A stretch of DNA of 64,000 nt from Karstenula rhodostoma CBS 690.94. Taxonomy: Eukaryota; Ascomycota; Dothideomycetes; Pleosporales; Didymosphaeriaceae. Shown in pieces: positions 46,401 to 58,016 of this stretch. The notes under the pieces were generated by a model. The model saw only the letters and a program-made list of their open reading frames with translations, was not told the origin of the DNA and made no database searches. Made by a program: the position numbers and the translations under genes. Numbering within the stretch: position 1 is the first letter of the stretch; the number at the start of each line of letters is the position of its first letter. The stretch spans positions 771,375 to 835,374 of the forward strand of contig MU001505.1 of NCBI GenBank assembly GCA_010093485.1. Reading direction: 5' to 3'.

Positions 46401-47987
46401 ATTGGGCTGGAGCAAAGAAATGCGCTGCTGGCTTCGCAATTGAACAGAAGATTACCCTCTCAGCAAGCAAGTTTGTGGGGGTTGGTGGTAGCTTTGTCAG
46501 GGGCAATAGAGACAAGCCAGAGTACATTAAGCACTCGGCATACTCCATGCAGGTCGACGCTTCCAGAGACATGTTTGTCATGTTATATGACACCTCCGCC
46601 AAGCGAGGATGGTTCACGGACGGCGCCAGCGCCTTGCTGCATCTAACTCTAACACAGATTGCTTGGAAGGGATACGACACCGTGGGATCGGCTTTTAACA
46701 ACACCGACATCAATTCTTCGCAGTTTGAATATCCCGGCATCTCCGATGGACCTGATGCAGCCGTCCAAGCATTGAAAAAGGAAAGCAACATGAAGCACAT
46801 CGTTTTGAAGGAATTCGATTCATACACCGATGCGGTGACCCTAGCATCTAATGAATCCGATGTCTCAGCTCGCCAATCATCCCCAGAAAGGAAGCAAATC
46901 TACAAGACGGTTTGTTTTCGGGAGTTAGTCTCTCAGAACTGGACAACACTTGAACAAATCTATGACCGAGCAATAGAACAGAGAACCACCCATACGATCA
47001 AGCAGATGCATTCGCCTTTCAGCAAAATGCTAGAAGGCTACGAGTTCATGGATTTCGTGTCTGGGAAACATGCATTGAGTCCGCGCTTCGTTAACTTGCG
47101 AGACAACGGCCCGTCCTGGGTGGGCTTACTTGAACGAACCGACGCAATAACGCTATTTGGTCAGGGCTTTGGCGATTTGTACAAACCAACGGAACGATTA
47201 GAGAAAAGAATATGCAAAGATTGGCGGACAGTACCTGCTGGCCACGAGTACCTTGCCGTGCCTCTGTCACTTCTCAAGCAAATCAAAGAGCATGGATGGA
47301 GAGAAGGTGAGGTCGATGCTGGGACCTCTGAAATTGCGTATGGTATCTGGTGGGATCCGCATCCCACTATGGCCGTGTTGTGTGGGCCAAACTGCGAACA
47401 CGCACTCATAAACCGAGTTCAAGTCCTGTGCACCAAGTGCACCAATTTTGAGAAATTCACTTGTAGGTCTTAACAATAAACTTAATCATTGTTTCCGATC
47501 TTACTTGCTAATGGATTTGATAGGGAGTACACGCGCTTTCGCCCATAGAAACGGTGCAATCATATTCGGCCAAAGCAGCCTCCTGGATCAAAGCAAATTG
47601 GAAGCCAACTTGAGAGTCAGGGACTCTTCCAATAAGGGCAGTTCCCATGACAGTGGTCTCGGATCAAGTCTCGAAGCCTCCTCGGATCTTACTCCTTCTT
47701 CTCTCAATATCAGTACCAACGGCAGTTACACGACTATATCGCATACTCCTTCGGCAGAACAGGAAACAGTTGTTAGCACAAGCACACTGGGCTCAGAAAA
47801 TATGCAGCCAGCACTTTCGGCACATCAAATAACCGCCGAAAAACAGCCTTTTACCAACATACCGCTGGCCGATGGAAGTTCTCCCTCAAACAGCAACGCT
47901 CAGCAGGCCACTTCCTTGGCTGCGAGACTAAAGAGAAAGAGTTGGGCAAATAGTGCACGGAAATTGTTCTCACGGAAGTCAAAGTGA
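43493..47987 (+). pseudogene. Very large fungal zinc-finger protein gene with an in-frame TAG
   Basis: Model: 43493-44130, 44273-44965, 45020-45591, 45636-46316, 46371-47462 and 47524-47987, 1,380 codons, with one internal TAG at codon 608 (45510-45512). Exon joins restore conserved text: GWDAW|EHRMDHCAYEHF, QQRE|NVSSLF, HTCTG|FLFDG, RCLG|TQDVPYAS. Residues about 160-235 hold paired C2H2-like fingers (CVFWFLRC...CLNHF; CPLCDWDY...HRMDH...HF). Residues about 640-1210 match a large uncharacterised fungal family (EQLAWLGSAF, GFPILARSRQEKGLELP, KFVGVGGSFVRG, RGWFTDGASALLHL), followed by a Ser-rich tail with a basic end. The frame after TAG stays open and family-like (QVWPLSGIDFLSLLQ). Options: nonsense mutation, readthrough (TAG CAA), or an in-frame 90-nt intron 45423-45512 (GTGTCC...TAG). 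If spliced, the gene is intact. Function unknown. Confidence 0.75.
45510..45512 (+). other. In-frame TAG in the large zinc-finger gene
   Basis: The codons run GAC TAC ATG TAG CAA GTC TGG CCG. Both sides look like one conserved peptide. A single CAG-to-TAG change would explain it; that is also a possible C-to-T product but the context is not the CpA-poor pattern of the RIP block. Confidence 0.8.
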
Positions 47988-48304
47988 ACCCAATCCCACG
48001 TTTTGTATCGTCCACTCTCTTCCCACTCTCGCTCGAGTCACCACCGTTAGTCTCCTTCAAGCGCAAAGGTCGCGTCTTCTTAAATTTTTCGCCGTTCCAA
48101 AATACTTGACAAGAATAAAACGCATCAAACTAAGCTCCAAACCAAAACTACCTTGCACATGCAACATCCAAGCTCCAGGTACTGGCGAAGGAAGCCTCCT
48201 TCGTCAATGACCACTCTTGTGTCCTAAATCCACATCGCCTAACCCTAGCAGTGATCGCTACGTCCAGCACACCCATCACGGCATCGCGTGCTGCAAAATT
48301 CAAT
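47988..48304. other. Convergent 3' intergenic region
   Basis: About 317 bp between the large zinc-finger gene and the small secreted protein gene. Nothing recognised. Confidence 0.5.
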
Positions 48305-48598
48305 CTAGACTATTGACTCATCACTTGCGCACTGAAACACGCTGTTCTTGATGTGGTTCTCGTCGCCACCAATGTGCTTTCTGTACAGCTCCTGGTCAAT
48401 TTCGGCGCAATATTTACCCGCGTACATACTCATTAGCAACGGGGGAGACAGTTTGGCAGTGAAGAGACAGGACGGGGAATATATACTGATGTGGAGGAGA
48501 TTGTGACCGCAGCACTTGGGGCCTTCCGTGCAGGCCCATGCGCTAACAGTGGAGAATAGAGTGGCCATCGCGGCGAGAGTAATGGTAGAGGGGCGCAT
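48305..48598 (-). CDS. Small secreted cysteine-containing protein
   Basis: Single exon, 97 codons plus stop from the ATG at 48598; ATGs at 48625 and 48757 are in frame upstream but would bury the signal. The start MRPSTITLAAMATLFSTVSAWA is a good signal peptide. The mature part of about 75 residues has six cysteines (CTEGPKCC, then single Cys in PSCLF, KYCAEI and FQCAS), enough for three disulfides. It ends at the edge of the accessory island. Such features mark effector candidates or surface proteins in plant- and insect-associated fungi, but I recognise no known family. A splice variant cannot be ruled out around 48,430-48,500. Confidence 0.6.
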   Translation of the reverse strand: MRPSTITLAAMATLFSTVSAWACTEGPKCCGHNLLHISIYSPSCLFTAKLSPPLLMSMYAGKYCAEIDQELYRKHIGGDENHIKNSVFQCASDESIV

Positions 48599-49828
48599 CT
48601 TCGATGTGGTGTGGAAAGTGGGCATTGTTGTGTGGGTCTGGAGCTGTTTGGATGAGGCGTTGCTGTAGGTTCGAATCGTCACCATGGATGTTGGGCACCT
48701 TGTACCTTTCACTGTAGATGCGGTTTTGGCACCGATGCATGGTTTAGAGACGCCCAAGAAGCTTGGCCTGGAGTTGGCTACAAGGTGTTACGGAAATACC
48801 TCAGCCCATGCCATACCGCCTCTTGCAGGCACTCGCTATGATCCAATGTTGTATTTACGATAAAACTATGGAGCCAGTAGCTAGTGAGAAATTGCTAGTC
48901 TAGTGGTCTTATTTTATTGGGTTGGCATCCCTCTCATAAGAACATAAAGACCGGAGATAAGCTAAGGCCTTTGCCAGTCAGATATAGAATAGTTAATCCT
49001 AGGGTAACTCAGCTTACTATACAAGTTTATAATTTTAACCCAATATTGTATCGCCGGTGTTCACCTTCCCGTGAGAGGCATCCCCAGTACCACATTGAGA
49101 TTACATTTTCTTGGCCTCAGCCGCATCCACGACCGAACACCAAAGTCGATGGCGTGAGCTCGGCGACTACGTTACGTTCCCACGGAAGGATTCGCCGATA
49201 TCCTGAGGTCTAGCGGTGAAATCAGCTTCCAACCGTTTCTTTCTTTTGCGAGCAAATACTGTTCTGTCGGATCGGGGCTAGTATACAACAAAAGAGCTGC
49301 CAAGTACGTTGCAGGTAGGACTGGCTCTACATGCGACTTTTTGACGCTTGAATGTCACCTGAAATGGGCATCAATGTTGGTTGAATCTCAAAGTAGAGTA
49401 TGCGTTTTGAAGTGAGGATGCAGACGCATGACAGGCCGGGGCCACTCAGTGCTCATAGTAAATCAATAAAATATTATCAAGATTCAGATGGCTCCAAATG
49501 GAGAAGGAATTCGAGAGTTTGTAGAAGTCTCGAGCCACGTTCGGGATGGTTATTCCGCCGCTGTTTTCACGGCGACTCCAGGAAATAGAAAAGCAACAGA
49601 CGGGTCTTCGCAAGAGAGCGGTTCTATAGAATTTGTCGCTCCTTAGATCTCGCAAGTTTTGAATAATGGCAAAATGGTGGTTGTGTTTTGGTGACTGTGC
49701 AATGGGCGATTAGTGATATCACCTTACCTCTTGGCGCCTGACCTCATCCAAACAATTTGCGGCGAACGCGGAGGTTTACCAATCCAACACCGTTCACCTT
49801 TCCATCACCAACTCCTACGCAAATCACG
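48599..49828. other. Intergenic, no gene seen
   Basis: About 1.2 kb. The part near 48,890-49,050 is AT-rich but still contains CA, TG and CG, so it is not RIP-saturated. No gene recognised. Confidence 0.5.
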
Positions 49829-50458
49829 ATGTTCTCAAGAAGAGCTTTCCCATCGGTAAATCCAACGCATAGCGATTCTCTTAGAACACAACTAATCAAT
49901 TGCGAATAGGCCTTCAGTGCCGCGACGCGGGCGACTCGCCCCCTCGCCTCGGCCGCAGCTCCCCGCTTCCTTACGCCTATGCAGATGCGAATGCTCTCCG
50001 ATGACATGCGCCAGGCCATCGACAAAGCGGTCGCGTCAGCACCTGTAGTTCTATTTATGAAGGGCACACCTGAGACACCACAATGCGGTTTCTCGCGCGC
50101 AAGCATACAGATTCTGGGCATGCAAGGCGTGGATCCGGAAAAGTTTACGGCATTCAATGTGCTAGAGGATAGTGACCTGCGATCAGGTACGTTACCGCTC
50201 TTGTTTATGCGCTATATTCGCTGCGGTTGAATGCGAAGCGATGGCTATCTTTTTGAAGAGTCGAACCGCTGACGGATTGTCGCAGGTATCAAAGAATACT
50301 CAGAGTGGCCTACGATACCCCAGCTCTACGTCGACAAGGAGTTCGTCGGTGGATGCGATATCCTCATGACAATGCACCAGGACGGCTCGTTGGCCAAAAT
50401 GCTTGAAGAAAAGGGTGTTCTGGTACCGCCGGAGAACGACGCTGAGCCGCCGAAATAG
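49829..50458 (+). CDS. GRX5: Monothiol glutaredoxin, mitochondrial
   Basis: Model: 49829-49855, 49910-50186 and 50286-50458, 158 codons plus stop. Exon 1 encodes only MFSRRAFPS; with exon 2 it gives an Arg/Ser/Ala-rich mitochondrial presequence. The core has [13 protein letters not shown] with the CGFS active site, WPTIPQLYV and VGGCDI, all standard for class II monothiol glutaredoxins. Grx5 carries Fe-S clusters from the Isu scaffold to later steps of mitochondrial Fe-S assembly. Length is normal. The C-terminus has an extra [11 protein letters not shown] tail. Confidence 0.96.
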
Positions 50459-50950
50459 AGCCTACGCTACGAAATTACATAGTCTTGAGGCTAGGGAGGC
50501 TGAAAAGAAGCAGCCGAGAAACAACCGACGAGGATAGATTGTATCCGGAGATGATGTAAGATTGATGCTGTATACTTACCCGCTGTACATGGAGCGTTGC
50601 TCAAAGATAGCAATGTATTCCGGGAAATTCTGAGATGCAAAGTAGCCATCCTGCCTATCTGGTGCTCTCCAATCCGAACAAACGATATTTGGAGCACAAT
50701 ATCTGCGTCGCCTGTTATCACATTGGGAGCTCTCTGGCTTCTCTTTCTATCCATAGATGTCGCTTTATTCCATCTATTGGTGCCCGTTGCTTTCCTGAGG
50801 AAGTCGCGGTGCTGCGGTCGGACCGGTTCGCGCCTTCCTTCTGTTCTGGTTGTCTCTTGACCTGGAAGCCCCACCACCCACAACCTCGCAGCACCAACCT
50901 CCCAACTGAATTCGAACCTTCATTGTCTTACGATCGGGGCGCTCTATAGG
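50459..50950. other. Intergenic, no gene seen
   Basis: About 490 bp between Grx5 and the coiled-coil gene, both on the plus strand. Nothing recognised. Confidence 0.5.
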
Positions 50951-52131
50951 ATGGAGACAACGCGTGAAAGCACAGCCCTGCGCTCGAGCCGAGCCGTAGG
51001 TGCAGGCGTAGTGAAAGTGAACGATAGCATGCCACCACCCTCGAAGGGTCCGGTGTCAACAGCGAGTATCTTCAAGCAGCATCCGAAATTCGTAAAGAAA
51101 TCCGTGGATACTCCGATTCTTCCCGCGTCTAAAATGAAGAAGTCGACGCGCGCGAAGCAAGGATCGAGCAGCAGCCCAGAGGAGGTGGGAAAGAACGACT
51201 GCACGAAGCAGGACGAGTCGCACCCTCTGGCAGCAGCTTTCAATGGTAACGCCTCCCCTGCGCGATCATTCTTGCGCCACTCTGCGTTTGTATGCATCGT
51301 GAAGCAACTCCATGCACCGAGAACAAATACTTCAGACTCTCCACAGTGAATGCTTGCAGCTGACATGACATAGATACAACGCGCGCATATAGGCAAACGC
51401 TGTTTGAGGATACCACGAAGAAGCTTGACAACACACTCTTTCACCTCCTCGACCAACTGAACGATTTCAACTTCACGACTTCGTCTTCCCCTCCCCGGGC
51501 GTCCGACCCCAACGGCTCACCCCAGAAAATCACAAGAGTAGACAAGGCTAAGCGGACTACGGAAAAGCTCTTCACATCGATTGGCTCGTACGAGGTGCTG
51601 GCGGCCAGGGACGGTCTGGACGGTGAGGAGTACCGAACGAAGCAGACGTTGGAAGATGGGCTCGCAAAATTCCAAGCCAGGCATGAAGAGCGCATCGAGG
51701 AAATCCGCAAGCTGGAGATGAAGTGGGAGACTGTCGTGGGCGAGATATGGAAGGTCGGCATCAACTGTTTGGGCGAAGACGCCATGTCGGCCCTGCTGCT
51801 CACCCGGCCAACACCTCCACCCTCGCCACCTGCCAAAACCGAGAGACACAGCCTGATGCTTGCCGATCTCGATCCAAAGCCTGTGCGTAAGAAGGTCAAG
51901 TTCGAGGAGCCAGCCCCCAAGCTGCCCAAGTTTCTCTCTACTGCTTCTAGGTATCCGGTTCTTCCAATCCCGGAACAAGTATCGAAGGACAATGTCAAGA
52001 TGCTGAAGGGAAAGCTCAACGACTTTGGTACCGAGCATATCGACGCACTCGCGAAGGTCAAGAAGGATGGGGAGACGTGGTGGAAGAAGAAGCAGGCGCA
52101 GATGATGATCGCTCTCCAAAAGGAAGAGTGA
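50951..52131 (+). CDS. Hypothetical coiled-coil protein
   Basis: Model: 50951-51245 and 51374-52131, 350 codons plus stop; the 128-nt intron joins AAAFN to DTTRAYRQTLFEDTTKKLDN. The N-terminal 100 residues are basic and Ser/Pro-rich, with KKSTRAKQGSSSS as a possible nuclear signal. Heptad-like helices occupy about 105-145 and 175-225 (ERIEEIRKLEMKWETVVGEIWKVG). A proline stretch (RPTPPPSPP) and a Lys-rich end follow. I recognise no family; a scaffold or chromosome-linked role would be a guess. Confidence 0.7.
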
Positions 52132-52643
52132 GGCTCACGGTGACATGTTTTTTATATGAACACTGTGACATTGAAACGCGGGTCTGCATCAAGGATTATG
52201 AGGTGCGAATATGGAGGATTCATCAAGGAAGGAGAATCAGCAATTTTGGTGAAGTAAGGGGGGTACAACACACGTCAGCGTTTCCTCAAAGGACAGAATG
52301 GCATGTTACAGAAGATGAATGCCGATGTCAGTATACGGCAAGAGCGCCACTGACGAGTAGCATACCCACTCGTATAGTCGTGACTCGCGCATTAAATGCA
52401 ATACATGTATAAAAATGATTTCCTTTCGCTCAATCTTTCAATCGTGCATGCAAATGGTCCCCACGTGATAACGCGTGTAGCTAACGTGTCATTGGCCGCA
52501 CAACACCGACAAACAGCTTCCCCAAACCGCTCACAACTCCACATCAAGCGCATCGCAAACGCAATGCGTACCTCACCTCCTCGATAACACCTCCGTCTCG
52601 CTCGTCCACCTCAAAACATCTAACCGACGACTGCCCACCCACA
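52132..52643. other. Intergenic, no gene seen
   Basis: About 510 bp forming the ALG14 promoter side. Nothing specific recognised. Confidence 0.5.
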
Positions 52644-53408
52644 ATGGCCCCACCACCGCCAGCCGCCCTCTACACCCCAACCTTCCTCCTTGCCCTCCTC
52701 ACCACCCTCCTCCTAAGCGCTACCCTCCGCCTCCTCGCCATCCTCCCGCACCGCGCTTCCCCTCCCCAGCCCCGCAAACCCGGCGCCCCAACGCGCGTCG
52801 TCATCGTCCTCGGCTCGGGCGGCCACACACAGGAGATGCTGTACCTGCTCAAGGACCTCGATGCGCGGAAGTACACGCACAGGACGTGGGTGGTCAGCAG
52901 CGGTGATGCGTTCAGTGCGGTGCGGGCGGTGGGGTTTGAGAAGGCGCTTGAGGAAGGGGAAGGGGAAGCAAAAGGGAGGAGAGTTGGGCCGGAGAGCTAC
53001 GACATAGCGATTGTGCCGAGGGCGAGGAAGATACATCAGAGCTTGGTGACGACGCCGGTGTCGAGTTTGAAGTGCTTGTGGGCGTGTTTTGGGCCCTTGC
53101 TGCGCTCTACATCTTTGTCTTCGTCTTCGTCGACCGCAGCGGAAGATCTGCCGGATTTGATTATTGCGAATGGCCCCGCCACGGCGTGCATACTCATCCT
53201 CGCGGCGCTGATACTCAAATTCTTTGACGTCCGGGGCGCGCACAGCAGGGGGAAGTGCAGGACTATCTACGCGGAGAGTTTTGCGCGGGTGAAGACGCTG
53301 AGTCTGAGCGGGAAGCTGCTGGTGCCGGTTGTGGATCGGTTTCTGGTGCAGTGGGAGGGGCTGGAGGGGGCGGGGGGAAGGGCGGAGTTTTGGGGGGTGC
53401 TTGTGTGA
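52644..53408 (+). CDS. ALG14: UDP-GlcNAc transferase membrane subunit Alg14
   Basis: Single exon, 254 codons plus stop. An N-terminal membrane anchor (about residues 9-34) is followed by VVIVLGSGGHTQEMLYLL, the Alg14 glycine-rich motif, then TWVVSSGD and IVPRARKIHQS. LIIANGPATACILILAALILKFF and TIYAESFARVKTLSLSGKLLVPVVDRFLVQW follow as spaced family motifs. Alg14 recruits catalytic Alg13 to the cytosolic face of the ER to add the second GlcNAc of the lipid-linked oligosaccharide. Length is near yeast Alg14 (237). Convergent with uL24m, 164 bp apart. Confidence 0.95.
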   Translation: MAPPPPAALYTPTFLLALLTTLLLSATLRLLAILPHRASPPQPRKPGAPTRVVIVLGSGGHTQEMLYLLKDLDARKYTHRTWVVSSGDAFSAVRAVGFEKALEEGEGEAKGRRVGPESYDIAIVPRARKIHQSLVTTPVSSLKCLWACFGPLLRSTSLSSSSSTAAEDLPDLIIANGPATACILILAALILKFFDVRGAHSRGKCRTIYAESFARVKTLSLSGKLLVPVVDRFLVQWEGLEGAGGRAEFWGVLV

Positions 53409-53572
53409 AGAGGGCGAGTGCAGAAGGTGGTGAAGGCAATGTACGGATATTGTTTAAATGAGATACCCCTGGTCGAAGTGTGCTATGCCACGATATCTTG
53501 ACTTCCTTAAGATGCTGCCTATCATATCATACAAGCGAAATATCTACAATATGCTACACGTTGCAGTACACA

Positions 53573-55208
53573 CTAATCCAACTCGGCCACCGCCTCCGGT
53601 TTTGTCGTGGGGCTCCGCACCCCCTTCTTGGCCGCCCGCGTAGCCTCCATATGCTGTCCCAGCGCAATCAGCAACGCCTCGCGATCCACCTTCGTCGTCT
53701 CGGCTGCCGCAAGCTTGTTCTTCCTCTCCACCTCCCACCGCAGCTGCAGCGGCGTCTTCATGCTATCCGGCACGACCTTCCTCCGCGTCTTCTCTGCCTT
53801 CGCCGCCTTGCGCTCCGCACGCTCCTCCGATGAGACTTCCTTGGCATCCTCGTACCAGTCTTGCTTCTCGTTGCGCTCCTTAAGGTCCGTCTGTTGAGTG
53901 TGTTGCTGGATCTCGGAGGTGATCCCCGAGGGGTACGGCGGGTAGACGAGGGTCGGGTAGAAGGAGGAGGTGTGGGGCGAAGGCTCAGCCTTGTTGCGGC
54001 CGGTGTCGTCGGGATAATTTGGGGAGAATTTCACCGGGGCTCCGCGTGGGGTTTCGGGAACCTTGTTGAGTTGTTTGAGCTTGGATTGGAGCTTCTCTTC
54101 TTCTAACTGCTCTGGGGTCTTTGGTGCTTCTTCGGGCTTATTTGCCTCTTTGTTCTTGCCGAGTTTGCTCCTGAGAAATTTCACGGGGGACTTGAGCTTT
54201 CCGACCAGAGACAGGTTGTCCTGCTTCTCCTCTGGTACTCGGGTGGCTTCTTCCTCTTCTGGGAGGGTGGTCTCCCAGGGCCACTGGATACGGGTGCGGG
54301 TGCCAGCGATGTAGCGGTTAAAGACAGGAAGGCCGGTTTCAGGGTCAAATCGGTGCTCTTCTGGGAATTCTTGGGTGCCATAGTAGACGCCGGTAAAGGG
54401 GTCTTTGCCGGTAGTGTGGCGCTCCATGGCGATGTTGTCGACGACAACGTCAGACCAGGTATGCACATGTTTTCCATCCTCGTTCTGCGTGGTCATTCGG
54501 TACGGGACTACGAGGCGGACGTCGTCTATCGGTAGCGGAACCGCGATTGCACGCTTCGACACGGGCGCCTCGCCCTCTGGGGTGTTGAAAATGCTACCGT
54601 CAGCGTAGTGCTGTGGAGTGTTGTCAGGTCAAATGAACGGTACTGAACAGAACAGAGCCACGCACCTTGTTGATGTCCAAGAGGATAACCTCATGCGAAG
54701 CTTCGAGGACATCCGTCACAACACCAATCTTGCCTTGCTCTCTGCCCTTCATGACCATCACACGGTCTTGAGCAGCAATGGGGAAGTACTTCTTGTCGTC
54801 GACCACAAGCGGATACTCAGGCTCGAAACCTTTGGCTTCCCTGGCTTCATTCTTGCGCCTCCACGTATCAACGTTGATGGGCGGTCTCCTGAGTTGCTCC
54901 ATGCCCATAACACCGTATTTGTCTGCTCCAGAACCGACAGCACGATTCGGCCGCAGCGGGCCCATTTCGTAGTCTTCCTTGAGGTTCTTTTTCGCTTCTT
55001 TGATGGGCCTGACAACGTTTTCTTGCCTCCATTTCCTGACTTCAGCGAAGGTCCGTTTGTCCTCGTGGCGCTCCTTTATTATCTTCTGGCGCTTTTCGCG
55101 GGCGCGTTCGTGCCATTTGATGGCGCCTCTGACCTTTCTCATCTCTCTGATCTTCGCGACGTGCCTGGCGGTCTTCGCCGGCCGGGCGGCGGCCGTCATT
55201 TGGGTCAT
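53573..55208 (-). CDS. Mitochondrial large ribosomal subunit protein uL24m
   Basis: Model: complement of 53573-54610 and 54666-55208, 526 codons plus stop. The 55-nt intron (GTGCGT...CCACAG) falls between codons and joins LLDINK to HYADGSIFNTPEG. The KOW motif is at about residues 145-175 (IAAQDRVMVMKGREQGKIGVVTDV). The start is very basic, as for a mitochondrial import signal. The region after residue 200 (DDVRLVVPY...TGKDPFTGVYYG...R.IAGTRTRIQWPWE) matches fungal Mrpl40-type proteins. The last about 200 residues are charged and mostly helical, making this protein longer than yeast Mrpl40. Confidence 0.92.
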
Positions 55209-55514
55209 TGTGAATGTTCCAGATGCGGACGGGTGGTGCTTTCAGGGCGCGGCGCTATCGAGACATGGGCGGTCGGGGAACGGATGCGGTCGGACAATGA
55301 AAGGTAGAACGAGAAGAGATGGACGTCCACACACGTCCGAAATCACCTTTCTATTTTTTGGGCGGTGGAATTGGTCGATCGTTCGCATGAGCTCGCGCGG
55401 AGCCACCAAATTTCGCGTAGCTCCGGGCGGTCAAACGCGGCAGAACTTTCCAGGCGTGACGATGCATCGTGCCGAGCGCATCGCGCCGCAACGGACCCAG
55501 CTCGCACCGTCACC
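55209..55514. promoter_or_regulatory. Divergent promoter region, uL24m / Ima1
   Basis: 306 bp between outward start codons, likely shared. No defined site claimed. Confidence 0.6.
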
Positions 55515-57295
55515 ATGGTGAAACTGTTGCGCCGCAGACTACGCTGCCATGGCTGTGGGGAGACTTCACCAAACGAGCGCGCAGGCGTCGCCCGTGCCTG
55601 GGTGTGCCCGTACTGTGAAGCAGTCAACCACGTGGACGAGGTAACACAGGCCCGCGCAATGAACACCATGCGTATATAAAAATCCCTCTCTGACCTGCTC
55701 TGCAGCGTGGCCAGATCACCGATCCACCCGTCGAGTTGACTGCCCAGCCCCAGCCGCTGTACACCCAACGCTCGCGCTCCGGGACTCCCGACATCATGCA
55801 CGCATCCGTCCAGTCGCCCTTCTGCGAACGCTGCGAGAAGAACCAGCTGATTGTAAACCGGTCACTCGCCGAATATCTCCCCGATGAAGATGACCCACAA
55901 TACGCGAAATACGAGAAGGCGCTCCCGCAATATCAAGCACAGCTAGAGGAGCGCTACCCGCCAGTCTGCGAGAACTGCATAGAGAGGGTTCAAGCAGGCA
56001 TCCGGCAAGCTGGCTACGCGACCAAAGCCGAAGAGCTGCGGCGCAAATTGGATCAGTCCAAGAAATACCAGAAGGAGACGCCGACTGTGCGGCAGACCTG
56101 CACTCTCTGGATTATATGGCTAGGGAAGTGGTCCTACATCATCAGCGCCATTGTCGGTATGCTCTGGCATAGTCTCGGTGCGATCGCGTACTTTGACTTC
56201 TCGGAGCGGGACTTCGACTGGGCCCTTTGCCTCTCAGAAGCGACATACATGAGGGAGGTCCACCAGAGCTGCGTTGCATCATCATCGGTTCGACAGGTGG
56301 TATTCTATGCACTTGTTGCAGACCTACTCACCGTTTGGTGGAATCCAAAGCTGGGCCAAAAGATGAAGCATGCCAACGGACGTATGCGCGGCCTCGTCAT
56401 TACATGGATGATTCGTATAGTTCTTCTCTCGTTGAATGCGGGCAGTTACCTTCTTCTCAAGGACGCTTCTATCCGAGAGAGCGGCATCATCTCCGACGAG
56501 AGCGTGGATTTCTTCCGTTACACCCACATGGTACTTTTAACGGTCAACATCCTGGCCGCCTTACTCGCCTGGAATACAGTCACCATCAAGTACGTCTCCA
56601 CAAAGGAGCTTCTCCGACCGCTGGACGCCCACCTCCCCACTGCCCCCCGCAGCACCCAAACCACCCCCCGCCAACAACGCACCGTACCCCTCCCCGACAA
56701 CACAAGCTTCGATTCCATGGCTGCGGGCTTCGCCTCCAGCTTCCCCTCCGAGCTCAACGCCTACCCTCCGTCCCCCACCCTCACCGCAACCTCCTACGCC
56801 GATACCGAGGAAAGCGACTTCACCCCCTACACCGCCCGCAAGTCCTCCATCGCGACAAACGCCTCCACCGACGCCATGGACTGGACACCCACTCCCTCAC
56901 GCTTCGCCCCGCACACGCCCTCCCTCCTCCCCTTCCCCAACACCCAGCTCCAACCCGACTCCCCCTCCCCCTCCCCTTCCAAACCCCCAGTCAACATCTT
57001 CAAAGCCGGCGCCGACGCCAACCCTTTCCGCCGCCGCATCCCCGCGGCCCCCGCCTCATGGCACAAATCCGCACTCCCGCCGCACCCCGAAGAACGCAAG
57101 CGGAACTTCTTCGAGGAGGACAGGGAGAAGAATCGGGATCTGGGGTTGGGCCTGAGGGGCCGGGGCGTGCCGAAGGCGGTGGAGAAGGAGGCACTGCTTT
57201 TTCGAGCGCCGCAGTTCAAGTACGATGCTGGGGGGTATGTGGGCGGGAAGGAGACGGGGTTGGAGGAGGGTTTCAATGACTTGTTTTCGAAGTAG
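55515..57295 (+). CDS. IMA1: Inner nuclear membrane protein Ima1
   Basis: Model: 55515-55640 and 55706-57295, 571 codons plus stop; the 65-nt intron joins HVDE to RGQITDPP. The N-terminal Ima1 domain carries two zinc-type pairs (CHGCGETSP...CPYC, then CERCEKNQ...CENC). Several membrane segments follow at about residues 180-205, 245-265, 285-310 and 330-355. The C-terminal about 220 residues are Pro/Ser/Thr-rich. Ima1 (Samp1/TMEM201 in animals) links the inner nuclear membrane to centromeric chromatin and the cytoskeleton in fission yeast. Both zinc pairs are intact. Confidence 0.93.
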
Positions 57296-58016
57296 GGGGG
57301 CGGATGGGTGGCGTGGCGTGGCATTGGGTGGCGTTTTGTTTGAGATACCCTCTCTTGTGTTTTTTTTTTGTGTAAGGTCAAGTGCATATGGAGGTGGAAC
57401 ACGGTCTGGAGCGCTTTGGCGTGGTTTTGCATGGTATTGGTAGCATTGTGCAATGTTATATAGGAGGATTGCTGGCAAAACTTGCAGTGCTACTTGAGAC
57501 GCAATTGCTAGTTGAATAACTGAGGTGACATGGCGAGAAGTTGACCATGTGGTTATCCTGATATGAAAACTTCACCAAGGTCAGTGACTGATGGTGAAAT
57601 TGTAAGCTAGATTGCAAAGATGTGGAATCCTGGGCGCGTAGAACATTGTCTGAGAACATGTGAAGGATGTTCCAACATCGTGTTCGTGGCGAACGGGCAC
57701 AAAGTCGAGTCTGTCAATTGTTGATTTAGCCGAACGCTGGACGTTGACCTTCAATGTTGTATTCTCGGAGAGCAACAAGCAACGACATCACGAGGGGTGG
57801 ACCGAGGACGCAGAGCTGGGCGCTTGAACCGGTTAGGATTTTCTACCTAACCTCAAGCAAATCATGATCTTTTCACATGCCGATATAGTGCGGAAGAAGT
57901 CCGGAAGATCCCCAAATGCTAAGACTCCGTTGCCCTTCGTCCATGTCCGCAGATCCGCAATTCATTGCTTGTCGTTTCCCATCCTGAGATTCTATTCCTT
58001 GCTGCTGGCGAGGCGC
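57296..58016. other. Convergent 3' intergenic region
   Basis: About 720 bp between Ima1 and ribosomal protein S23. Contains a T-run near 57,360-57,370. No gene seen. Confidence 0.5.

Noticed and set aside
45596..47473. Separate gene starting at 45596
   Set aside because: The frame start is not an ATG there, and the text joins cleanly by splicing to the upstream exons of the large zinc-finger gene.
48650..48690. GGTTCGAATC-like sequence recalling a tRNA B box
   Set aside because: No matching A box or cloverleaf stems around it.
48890..49050. AT-rich patch as a second RIP block
   Set aside because: CA, TG and CG dinucleotides are present at ordinary levels.
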